Source: Crocinitomicaceae bacterium (GTDB lineage Bacteria > Bacteroidota > Bacteroidia > Flavobacteriales_D > Crocinitomicaceae). From it: 64,000 nt of DNA. The stretch lies in assembly GCA_030730025.1 (NCBI GenBank), contig JANQWC010000013.1, forward strand, positions 1 to 64,000, read 5' to 3'. Every line of letters starts with the position of its first letter. Positions within the stretch are counted from its first letter, which is position 1. Below are positions 51,091 to 59,727 of this stretch, one piece after another. The position numbers were made by a program, and so were the translations under genes. A model generated the notes under the pieces. The model was not told where the DNA came from, did not search any database, and saw nothing but the letters and a program-made list of their open reading frames with translations.

Positions 51091-52212
51091 ATGCTGCGCT
51101 TTGATCAATTGAGTTACTGGGAACGCGAGCAATATCTCGTCGGAAATACCTTCGTCATTGTGGGCGCAGGGCTCGTCGGGATGTCTACGGCACTCTCTTT
51201 ACACGAGCGCTTTCCTAATGAAAAAATTACCGTCCTAGAGCGCGCTTATTTACCCACGGGTGCGAGCACCAAAAACGCAGGTTTCACTTGTTTTGGCAGC
51301 CCCTCAGAACTCCAAGACGACCTCCAACACATCCCGGCAGAAAAGGTATGGCAAACCATTGAACTGCGGCTCAGCGGTCTCGAACTACTCAGAAAACGGA
51401 TTGGAGCGCCTGCCATGCACTACCGCAATTGTGGTTCTTGGGATTTAATTGGCACACAAGAACCCCCAATTGATTCGGGATTCATCGCCGAGTTGAACGC
51501 GCAATTCAAAATGCGCTTTGACTTAGATGAAGTCTATCAAGAAGACCCTCATTTTCAGCAAAAATTTGGTTTCAATGGCTACCAAGCTGCCTACTTCAAT
51601 CGCCACGAAGGCAGTATTGATACCGGAAAAATGATTGCGCAACTTTACCAACAATGCGTTGCGGCCGGCATTCAATTTCTTTTTGCCACCGAAGTGATCC
51701 AATGGATGGCCAGTGCAAACGATGTAATTGTGGAAACCACGCACGGCGAGCTCACCGCTCAGCACCTCTTTTTGTGTACCAATGGCTTTGCCCAAGCACA
51801 TTTTCCAGATGAGCTCAGGCCTGCTCGGGCGCAAGTATTGGTCACCAAACCCTTGGCGCACCGCATCAAAGGCACCTTTCACAGCGACCGCGGCTATTAT
51901 TATTTCAGGGATGTCGGCCAACGCATTTTATTGGGCGGCGGGCGTCACCTCGACTTCCAAACCGAAACCAGCACCGCCTTTGAAAAAAATGAACGCATCC
52001 GCGCGGCACTGCTCCATAAACTCAAAGAAGAGATCTTGCCAGGGCAAGCTTTTGAAATCGACTACGAGTGGTCGGGAATCATGTGTGTAGGGGCCGAAAA
52101 AAAACCAATTATTCGCTCCCTGAACAAAAACGTGCACGCAGGTGTTCGAATGGGAGGAATGGGCGTCGCGATTGGATCTGCAGTCGGGGCAGCCTTAAGT
52201 AAATTGGTTTAA
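51091..52212 (+). CDS. FAD-dependent oxidoreductase (DAO family)
   Basis: 373 aa. N-terminal dinucleotide-binding motif VIVGAGLVGMSTALSLHER with the acidic end ITVLERAY, then PTGASTKNAGF (the usual DAO active-site segment), and the C-terminal FAD motif GGMGVAIGSAVGAAL. The family oxidises amino acids or related amines; substrate unknown. ATG 51091 chosen; the upstream TTG start would include the -7 box. The DUF2452 gene follows after 1 nt. Confidence 0.87.
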   Translation: MLRFDQLSYWEREQYLVGNTFVIVGAGLVGMSTALSLHERFPNEKITVLERAYLPTGASTKNAGFTCFGSPSELQDDLQHIPAEKVWQTIELRLSGLELLRKRIGAPAMHYRNCGSWDLIGTQEPPIDSGFIAELNAQFKMRFDLDEVYQEDPHFQQKFGFNGYQAAYFNRHEGSIDTGKMIAQLYQQCVAAGIQFLFATEVIQWMASANDVIVETTHGELTAQHLFLCTNGFAQAHFPDELRPARAQVLVTKPLAHRIKGTFHSDRGYYYFRDVGQRILLGGGRHLDFQTETSTAFEKNERIRAALLHKLKEEILPGQAFEIDYEWSGIMCVGAEKKPIIRSLNKNVHAGVRMGGMGVAIGSAVGAALSKLV

Positions 52213-52213
52213 C

Positions 52214-52690
52214 ATGAAGCAAGCAAAAGCAGCAAAAGAAGCGTTTATCAATCCGATTGACCCCGATAAAATTGCAGAAAATCCGCATTTGCTTCCGTAT
52301 GCCCACACAGTAGGTGGTGCGGTTATTAAGCCAGAAGACACCGGCAAACTCAAAGGCCGCGCACTCAGCGCCATGAACCAGCAAACCGATATGCAGCTCT
52401 CCCAAATTTATGAGCAAATGCAATTATTAGCGGCCCAAGCCCAAAAAATACAAGTCAGAAAGTCCATTTCAGACTACATCTACCAGACAGAACTCCGCTT
52501 TGAACCCTTGATCAACCACACGTATCACCTCTACCGCAAAGCAGATCAAAAACTCATGCTCTCGCTCATCGGGCCGCAGTCTTGGGGCAGATCAGGTGAA
52601 ACGCTCAGTTATTTAGCAAGTGTCAAACTACTCGCCGACCACACCTGGGAGGTACTCGAACAAAACCCCGATTTCGACTTTAACGGATAA
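52214..52690 (+). CDS. DUF2452-family protein
   Basis: 158 aa, cytosolic, helical. It matches my memory of DUF2452: NPIDPDKIAENPHLLPYAHTVGG at the start, KGRALSAMNQQTDMQLSQI, and FEPLINHTYHLYRKADQK..LSLIGP at the end. Function unknown. Same operon as the DAO gene, 1 nt apart; convergent overlap of 11 bp with yaaA. Confidence 0.85.
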   Translation: MKQAKAAKEAFINPIDPDKIAENPHLLPYAHTVGGAVIKPEDTGKLKGRALSAMNQQTDMQLSQIYEQMQLLAAQAQKIQVRKSISDYIYQTELRFEPLINHTYHLYRKADQKLMLSLIGPQSWGRSGETLSYLASVKLLADHTWEVLEQNPDFDFNG

Positions 52691-53429
52691 AGTACCAATT
52701 GCAATCGTCGGAATGCGCTGCGCTAAACACATAGCCCATTTCGCTGTAGGATTTCACATCGGCAATGGATTCAATTGATTTTGCTGCGCACCAACTTGCC
52801 ATGGAACCGCGGGCTTGTTTGGAAAAAACCGACACCGACTTCAATTGGCCATTTTTAAGCTCGACAAAATGAGGCGTTACAAAGCGTGCGCGCAAACGCT
52901 CGTCTTGCACGACATCGCTGTATTCTGAACTGGCCAAATTGAGGATCATTTCATTCTTATTGAGCTGCTTGAGCAAGCATTTTTCGATAGGCACACGCCA
53001 AAAAGCATACAAAGATTGCCCATTTGGAGCCGCTCCGCGTTGCGCCATTTCTAAACGATAGGGTTCAATGAGGTCAAACGGACGCAATAGCCCGTGGAGT
53101 CCTGATAAAATCAATAAGTTTGCTTGTAAATAATCCAATTCTTGCGCGCTCAATTGTTCCGCATCTAAGGCCTTGAAGGCTTCACCGATATATGCAAATA
53201 AGGCTGGAGCGGCATTGGTTTGATTGCCTTTTTTACCCCATTGTTGAAACTGAACGTAGGTTTCCGTGGCTTTATCTTGGGAAAGTTTCATCCGAACGGC
53301 AAAGTCTGAAGATGCCCAGTGCTTGAGTTCTTGGATCAGTAATTTCGTCTCTTTTTTAAAGAGTAGCGAGCCTTGGATATTTCCAGGAAAAGCGCGCTGT
53401 AACTTGGCCGGTGACAAGAGTATTTTCAT
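52680..53429 (-). CDS. yaaA: YaaA-family peroxide stress protein
   Basis: 249 aa, usual YaaA/DUF328 length. MKILLSPAKLQ at the N-terminus, NQTNAAPALFAYIGEAFKAL, LILSGLHGLLRPFDLIEPYRLEM, NLASSEYSDVV and ARGSMASWCA. In E. coli YaaA limits free iron and oxidative DNA damage. Cytosolic. No OxyR/PerR site is recognised upstream. Confidence 0.95.
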   Translation of the reverse strand: MKILLSPAKLQRAFPGNIQGSLLFKKETKLLIQELKHWASSDFAVRMKLSQDKATETYVQFQQWGKKGNQTNAAPALFAYIGEAFKALDAEQLSAQELDYLQANLLILSGLHGLLRPFDLIEPYRLEMAQRGAAPNGQSLYAFWRVPIEKCLLKQLNKNEMILNLASSEYSDVVQDERLRARFVTPHFVELKNGQLKSVSVFSKQARGSMASWCAAKSIESIADVKSYSEMGYVFSAAHSDDCNWYFIR

Positions 53430-53509
53430 TGGATGTAAATTTAGTTGGAAAGCGCTTATTTTGTAAAGAAAAATTCATAATTTCAGCGTGCTAAACTCAA
53501 AACTACCCT

Positions 53510-56500
53510 ATGAAACTACGCTACCTCATTGGCCTACTCTGCCTCTCTAGTCTCGCATTTGGCCAAGAAGCTACCTTTTACGGCTATGTAAGCCCCACCA
53601 CAGCTGCTTTGGTGCCCGCACAAAGCGCCAACCCGAAGCAAGATATCGTTATTCCCAACTTCAAGGGAAGAGAGCTCCCCGTGCAGTTGAGCAGCAATGC
53701 GCATCAGCCCGATTGGGTCTGGCAGCAACACGGCAGCAACAACAATCAAAAAACAACTTCGGCCAGCTTACTTTGGCAAGTACAAGGCATCGGAAATGGC
53801 ATTTCACCGCCAGACCCCTCTGGCGAAGCTGACTCCACAGTATACATTCAAGGAACCAACGCGGGTAGTGGAGGCTCGTACAAAATATTCAACAAAACGA
53901 CCGGAGCAGCCGTTAGCGGTACGCTCGTGATGGCTTCGCTCAGCAGCCCTACTGTCACTGGTTTGGGCGACCCCGTAATCTTATACTACAAAAGTGCCAA
54001 GCGCTGGATCATTACCCAATTTTCCACACAAGCACAAAAGAAGTTATTGGTTTATGTATCGCAAACCAGCAATCCGCAGGGCGCTTACTATTTTTACCAG
54101 TTTACTTGCCCGAACTTTCCGGATTACCCCAAATGGAGTATTTCTGAAAGCTCAGATGCCTTACTCGCTTCTACCAACGAAGGCGGCCCTCCGCGCGTGT
54201 ACGCCATGAAACTCAGTGCACTCGTTACGGGCGCCACTTCGCCGTTTATTGGCGTGGCAATTGGCTACACCCTTAATGGTTTTGGTTTTCAATCCATTAC
54301 ACCTGTTGACCTCGAAGGCGACTTTCCCGCCCCTGCTGGCCAAAAACCCTTATTTGTGCGCCACCGAGACGACGAAAAACACAGCAATGGTTCTCCAGAC
54401 AGCCCGACCAACGACTGGATTGAAATTTGGGAAATGACCATCAACTGGACCAACAACACCGGTAGCGTTGCCAAAATTCAAGATGTTCCGATCACCGAAA
54501 TCGATTCTGACCTATGTGGCCTCACCAGTTTTTCTTGCATTGCCCAACCCGGCACCACCGTTAAACTCGACCCGCTGCGCGAGTGCGTCATGTACAAAGC
54601 ACCTATGCGTGTTTTCAATGACCACCAAGCGATGGCACTCTGCTTAGCGACCGATGTCAATGGCAACAACCGCGCTGGCGTGCGCTGGCTAGAACTCCGC
54701 CGCCCAACGGGAAGTACGGGTTCTTGGAGTTTGTATCAAGAAGGTACTTACGCCCCCGGCACCACCCTCAACCGCTGGATGCCCGCCATCAATATCGATA
54801 AATACGGCAACATTATGTTGGCCTACTCAACGTCTGGAACCACCGCCCCAGACTACCCCTCTATCCAAATGACGGGGAGAAAAGCCTGCGATCCGCTCGG
54901 CCAAATGACACTCCCCGAAATGGTCATTAAACAGGGAATGTCTGCGCGCACCTCCAACACCCGCTGGGGCGACTACCACCATATGTGCGTAGACGACTTC
55001 GATGGCCTTACTTTTTATTACACGGGCGTGGTCATGAACTCCAATAACAACATCGTGACCAACGTATCTGCGTTCAAAATGAACCCGGATAGCCTCGATT
55101 TAGCCATTCTCAGCGCATTTACCACGCAAACAGGTGGCATTTGTGGTGCGAGCACACAAATTGCGGTTGTGGTAGAAAATAGAGGCGTCAATACAGTCAA
55201 TTCATTCAACCTCTCCGGACAAGTCGGCACTGGCAATCCAACCAATCAGTCGTACACTAGCACGAGCCTCACTGGGTATCAACTCATCGATACGGTGTAC
55301 TTTACCGCAGCAGGCCTACAACCCGGTTTAAATACCCTCCAACTGCAATTGAGCAACATCAACGGCCTGGGTAACGACGAAAACACTTGCAACGACGCTT
55401 ACAATCTGGAGCTCACGGTCATCGGTTCAACTTCAGTTGCGGTCAATGCTACCATTACGCAACAACCAAGTTGTAATGCAAGCAATGGTACAGTTCAACT
55501 GCAAACAACAGGCAGCAGTGGCCCCTACACCTACTCACTAGACAACGCCACACCTCAAAGCAGCAATACCTTTACAAATCTTGGTGCTGGCAACTACACC
55601 TACACTGTTTTTGACAATCAAGGTTGTGCTGTGTCTGGTACGTTCAGTATTACTGCCACCACAACTATCGCGGCAAATATTGTGCAGACGACTACCATCG
55701 CTTGTGCAGGGTCGCAAACAGCTAATTTAGTGGTCACGCCATCTGGCGGCACCGCACCGTACAGCTATTCTATCGACAATGGCGCCGACCAAGCGAGCAA
55801 TACCTTCAATAATTTAGGAGCCGGCACCTACACAATTGGTGTGATTGATGCGAATGGCTGTTTCACCACCCTGACTTATATCGTTACCCAGCCAAGTCCG
55901 TTGAGCGTCAACATGATTCCAACGATGATCAGCTGCAACGGCGCAAACGATGGCGCACTCAACTGCCAGGTTAGCGGCGGAACAAGCCCTTATCTGTACG
56001 CCATTAATGGTGGTGCTGTAACCAGTAGTGCTGTATTTTCAAATTTACCTGCCGGATCTTACACCCTCACGGCCATTGACGCAAATGGTTGCCAACAAGG
56101 CTTTACAAGCACCATCACAGAACCCACGGCAATCAGCCTCACGGCTAGTACAACGGTGTCAAACGGCAACGACGGTACCATTTCGCTTTCAGCCAGCGGA
56201 GGTAATTCGCCTTACACCTACTCTATGGACGGGCAAACGTATTATTCAGGATCTTTCTTCGCGAGCTTGGCGATTGGTACTTACACTTGTTATGTCAAGG
56301 ATAACAACGGCTGCGTCACCACCATTGAAGTCACTGTCAATAGTTCGAGCCTTTCTGAATTATCTTTTGAACTCATGACACTCTACCCAAATCCGAATTC
56401 AGGTGTATTCGAAGTTCAAATCGAGGGAGTTATTGGCGCAACACTAGACGCCAAACTTTTCAATAGTTTGGGTCAGCAAATTTCGAGCTTCACAATGAAG

Positions 56501-56620
56501 GCTGTCGATGGCAAAGCCAAAGAAACCATCACACTGAGCCCAAAAATTGCGGCAGGCAGTTACTTTTTAGGCATTTACGACGAAGGAAAAGGCGCTGTTC
56601 TGCAGTTTATCAAAGAATAA
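53510..56620 (+). CDS. T9SS-exported protein with SprB-type repeats
   Basis: 1036 aa. Signal peptide (about 1-18, AFGQE). Residues about 40-510 look like a large beta-propeller-like N-region (IKPDPSGEAD-type blades, many W/Y). About 510-640 is an immunoglobulin-like CARDB-type unit. Residues about 640-960 hold four or five SprB-like units of the pattern SCNxxxDG-L.C..SGG..PY.Y.I.NG....S..F.NL.AG.YT..V.D.NGC. The C-terminus (LYPNPNSGVFEV ... IAAGSYFLGI) is a T9SS type A sorting domain. SprB-like repeats occur in gliding/adhesion proteins, so this is probably an adhesin. Monocistronic; 2 nt from the convergent VIT gene. Confidence 0.88.
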   Translation: MKLRYLIGLLCLSSLAFGQEATFYGYVSPTTAALVPAQSANPKQDIVIPNFKGRELPVQLSSNAHQPDWVWQQHGSNNNQKTTSASLLWQVQGIGNGISPPDPSGEADSTVYIQGTNAGSGGSYKIFNKTTGAAVSGTLVMASLSSPTVTGLGDPVILYYKSAKRWIITQFSTQAQKKLLVYVSQTSNPQGAYYFYQFTCPNFPDYPKWSISESSDALLASTNEGGPPRVYAMKLSALVTGATSPFIGVAIGYTLNGFGFQSITPVDLEGDFPAPAGQKPLFVRHRDDEKHSNGSPDSPTNDWIEIWEMTINWTNNTGSVAKIQDVPITEIDSDLCGLTSFSCIAQPGTTVKLDPLRECVMYKAPMRVFNDHQAMALCLATDVNGNNRAGVRWLELRRPTGSTGSWSLYQEGTYAPGTTLNRWMPAINIDKYGNIMLAYSTSGTTAPDYPSIQMTGRKACDPLGQMTLPEMVIKQGMSARTSNTRWGDYHHMCVDDFDGLTFYYTGVVMNSNNNIVTNVSAFKMNPDSLDLAILSAFTTQTGGICGASTQIAVVVENRGVNTVNSFNLSGQVGTGNPTNQSYTSTSLTGYQLIDTVYFTAAGLQPGLNTLQLQLSNINGLGNDENTCNDAYNLELTVIGSTSVAVNATITQQPSCNASNGTVQLQTTGSSGPYTYSLDNATPQSSNTFTNLGAGNYTYTVFDNQGCAVSGTFSITATTTIAANIVQTTTIACAGSQTANLVVTPSGGTAPYSYSIDNGADQASNTFNNLGAGTYTIGVIDANGCFTTLTYIVTQPSPLSVNMIPTMISCNGANDGALNCQVSGGTSPYLYAINGGAVTSSAVFSNLPAGSYTLTAIDANGCQQGFTSTITEPTAISLTASTTVSNGNDGTISLSASGGNSPYTYSMDGQTYYSGSFFASLAIGTYTCYVKDNNGCVTTIEVTVNSSSLSELSFELMTLYPNPNSGVFEVQIEGVIGATLDAKLFNSLGQQISSFTMKAVDGKAKETITLSPKIAAGSYFLGIYDEGKGAVLQFIKE

Positions 56621-56622
56621 CA

Positions 56623-59600
56623 TCAATCGAATTCAAAAGTAGCGAGGTCGAGCTCTTCATCGACAGAAGCTAAGCGCCTCGTTACTTCTCTTTTGACCTC
56701 ATAAGGAGTGCCATAGTTTTGGTAGAACTGTACCGTAAGTATGGCTTTGCCACTCAAAGATGGCCGGTGGTTCCCGTAGTAATGTGCCTGAATGCGGTAA
56801 GTTCCTTTTGGTGCTTTGCGAATCAAGTATTCCTCTGGTCCATAGCCTTGGGTGAAGTCATTGGAAATGCGCCCGCCATTGGAGGTGAGTTTGTAATTGT
56901 ACATGCATTTTTCTTCATTGGGTTCCGTGACCCATAAATCGACATCGGTGTTGTCGGCATCCCAATTGAGTACAATTCGGATGTCCATGGGCAACTGCAC
57001 CAAGAAATCCTTAGGAATTGCTTTGGTGTCAATTTCCTTCGGATGCTGTGCAATCAAGTGATTGATTTCGTTGAGCGCGATCAGGTGAATGCCTTCAAAA
57101 CGACCATCGTAGTCTTTTTTCACCACTTTATACAGTTGCTGTACGGCCTCCTTATATTTGCCTATTTCTGCCAAGGCCAAACCGTAATCTCGGTAAGATT
57201 GTGGTTCTTCAGGACGCAAATCGATAACCGACTTCAAAACCTCAATGGCCAACTTCTCTGCTTTCAATTGCAGCAGCTTTTGGGCAAAAACGCGAAGTAA
57301 AGCTGCATCTTTGAGCTGCATTTCAGCCAAGTTACTCAAAATGCGAACGGCAACTTTGGGCTGCTTCTTTTGTAGAAAATAATCGCAAACATCGATGAAG
57401 AACGAAGGTTGACTGGCGTACTTCTCGCGCAGCTCAAGGTAGCGCGCGTAAGCATGTTTGGTAGGTACCGACCTCAGGCTTTTGAGATATGGTGTCTTTG
57501 GATTCCAACCAGCTACTTTAATCCTTGGACCTGCGGCCACTTGACCAACAGTATTTGTGGTGTTCGCATTTGCAGCAACCAACGTATGATAAGTGCCCCC
57601 AGTAGTTGTTGCCAAAGCATCAAAACCCTGCACAGTTGATGTGCTAGATGGCGACCAATTGTACGACGTAGCTCCTGTAGTTGAAAGACTCACTTGCACA
57701 TTTTCATTTTGAGTAACTTGAGCGACTTGCGCTGTAGCTGGTGGTGGTGGTGGCGCCTCTTGTAGGTCATCCGTCACCTCAACGGAACCAAATGCAAAGT
57801 TTGATTCTTCCTTTCGATCTTGTTTTTTAGGTTTTTTCCAGTACCAATTCTGGTAAGCCTTCCATTCCTTTTTGATGCGCTTGAGGTGTTGTTTGTTGGC
57901 TTTTTCTTGATCGTATTCCACCTTGGACAAGGCTTTAAAATAGGCCTTTCTCATGGATGCTGGAGGCGTAATGCGGTAAGTGAGGTAATCTGAAAGAGAG
58001 TCTAGAACCAGCAAAGAACTAGCCGAACTCACGAGATTGTATTTGAGCCCCAGCGCACAAATCTCTTTTTGATAAACCTGAGGCTGCTCTTCAAGTTGTT
58101 GGAGCTTGGCCAAAGCCCAGCGCTTTGCTTGCGCCGGCGCACTTTTTGAAAGTTGTTTGGCATCCCAAACCAGCGCTTGCTCAGCCAACACCTTTTTGGA
58201 AGAAAGTCCGAATTGCGCAGTAAGTTGCTTGATCGCAAGTGGCGCTTTTATACTGAGCATGATGCGCTCGCTATTGGCTGAAAGTGGTGTGCAATAATAT
58301 TCAAGCGCTGCATTTTTTTCTTTGAAACCCAAAAATTGGAGGTAAGAACGCTTCAAGTACTTCAGTGCATTCGGCACACTTTGGTTATTTAAGTCTATCA
58401 TTTCCCCGTTTGATTCTTCTGCCAATTGCCTGAGCAGTCCTTTATCGGTGAGCTGACTGCTGACCACAGGGTAGATTGGGGCCATTCCCCTACTTTTCAC
58501 TTGCTCCCCTAGGGTATGCAAGCCGTCGCTAAAAAGTAAGATTTCATCGCCGTGAAAGCGGCCAAAAGAAAGACAAGAGAGTGAAGTGGCGCCATCGAAG
58601 TGTTGTTGCTTCAACACTTGCCTCAGCGCAGTTGCCTTGCCATTTACGATTGGCATTTGCTTTCGTTCCAACACTTGGTGCGCAAAACAAATCAGTTCGA
58701 GCTTGCCGTTCTTGATCCATTTGAGATAGGACTCCAAAAGCGCCAACTCTTTGTCTAGTTGGGCTTGTTTCCGAGACGCAGAGATATCCCAACACACCGT
58801 GAGGCATTTAGGCGCTTTTTTACGCGCATATTTACGCGGTAAGACCAAATTGGTATGCAAGTAATGATGTGCACCCACAAGACCCCCAGAAACTACTGTG
58901 GCCGCATTGAGCGCTTGTTTGATCTCTATATTTGCCCTCACCACTTCTTTGCGGCTCCTCAACTTTTTGAGCACTTGTACCTGCCCTTGGCGATAGGTAA
59001 GTGCCTTGAAGCTAAAGGATGTTACCGGCTGATCGTGACGCAATGGCAGCTTAAAATAGGCCGCATGCGCATCTTGAGGCAAAACCGAACTCACTTCAAA
59101 TGTGACGCGCTTAGTGGTTTTGGGCAATAAAGGATAAACACGCATTTTAAACAAGTTCCCGGATACTTTTTCTAGCAAACCAGGGTCTACACCTTTTCTA
59201 ACCGTTGCTTCATAGGCAATGCGCGCCTGCTGTTTTTCTACCCCAACCGCCGGACGCATTTCACCATTGACCTCCAACTGAAAAGAAGTGATCGTTTGGT
59301 TGTCTTGCACGGGAAATTCAAATTCGGATTCCAGCACACGCTCAAACTGATTGTAAAAAACAAGGTCGTAACGCGTGCGCGCAAAACCATTTTCGAGGTA
59401 AGACGTGATGTGCAAAGAATGGATTTGAATCTGCTCTTTTTCTTCACCTTTGCTTTTTAAGCTCGGGATTTGAGAAGGGAGGGGCGCGCGGTTATCAAGA
59501 TGGGTCACTTTTGAATGATCTGTGAGCAGACGGCGGTAAGGATCAGCAACGCTTTTATTGGGTATGATGGTCCACCAAATGCCAATTGCCATAACGGCCA

Positions 59601-59634
59601 AAAAGATGAGAGAAAGGTAAATCCGATTTTTCAT
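56623..59634 (-). CDS. VIT - vWA - TPR - DUF2135 multidomain protein
   Basis: 1003 aa. One N-terminal membrane/signal segment (5-25). VIT domain at about 60-210 (LHITSYLENGFARTRYDLVFYN..EFEFPVQDN, ARIAYE). von Willebrand A domain at about 275-430 with the metal motif DISAS (D-x-S-x-S) and IYPVVSSQLTDKG. A low-complexity and Pro-rich linker near 610-640 (PPPPPATAQVAQV), a Thr/Asn-rich stretch, TPR-like helices at about 745-870 (LRPEEPQSYRDYGLALAEIGKYKEAVQQLYKVV) and a C-terminal DUF2135 domain (WDADNTDVDLWVTEP). Such proteins are large envelope proteins; function unknown. Near-consensus TACATTTT upstream. Confidence 0.87.
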   Translation of the reverse strand: MKNRIYLSLIFLAVMAIGIWWTIIPNKSVADPYRRLLTDHSKVTHLDNRAPLPSQIPSLKSKGEEKEQIQIHSLHITSYLENGFARTRYDLVFYNQFERVLESEFEFPVQDNQTITSFQLEVNGEMRPAVGVEKQQARIAYEATVRKGVDPGLLEKVSGNLFKMRVYPLLPKTTKRVTFEVSSVLPQDAHAAYFKLPLRHDQPVTSFSFKALTYRQGQVQVLKKLRSRKEVVRANIEIKQALNAATVVSGGLVGAHHYLHTNLVLPRKYARKKAPKCLTVCWDISASRKQAQLDKELALLESYLKWIKNGKLELICFAHQVLERKQMPIVNGKATALRQVLKQQHFDGATSLSCLSFGRFHGDEILLFSDGLHTLGEQVKSRGMAPIYPVVSSQLTDKGLLRQLAEESNGEMIDLNNQSVPNALKYLKRSYLQFLGFKEKNAALEYYCTPLSANSERIMLSIKAPLAIKQLTAQFGLSSKKVLAEQALVWDAKQLSKSAPAQAKRWALAKLQQLEEQPQVYQKEICALGLKYNLVSSASSLLVLDSLSDYLTYRITPPASMRKAYFKALSKVEYDQEKANKQHLKRIKKEWKAYQNWYWKKPKKQDRKEESNFAFGSVEVTDDLQEAPPPPPATAQVAQVTQNENVQVSLSTTGATSYNWSPSSTSTVQGFDALATTTGGTYHTLVAANANTTNTVGQVAAGPRIKVAGWNPKTPYLKSLRSVPTKHAYARYLELREKYASQPSFFIDVCDYFLQKKQPKVAVRILSNLAEMQLKDAALLRVFAQKLLQLKAEKLAIEVLKSVIDLRPEEPQSYRDYGLALAEIGKYKEAVQQLYKVVKKDYDGRFEGIHLIALNEINHLIAQHPKEIDTKAIPKDFLVQLPMDIRIVLNWDADNTDVDLWVTEPNEEKCMYNYKLTSNGGRISNDFTQGYGPEEYLIRKAPKGTYRIQAHYYGNHRPSLSGKAILTVQFYQNYGTPYEVKREVTRRLASVDEELDLATFEFD

Positions 59635-59680
59635 AAGCGCCTAAAAATGTAGTAACGCAATCTAGACGTAAAACAAACAA

Positions 59681-59707
59681 AAAAGCCGCTCCTAGGAGCG
59701 GCTTTTT
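59681..59707 (-). terminator. Terminator of secDF
   Basis: AAAAAGCCGCTCC / GGAGCGGCTTTTT with a 2-nt gap (12-bp stem, very tight loop) about 20 nt beyond the secDF stop. Confidence 0.9.
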
Positions 59708-59727
59708 ACAAAATTTTATTTGAAGTC

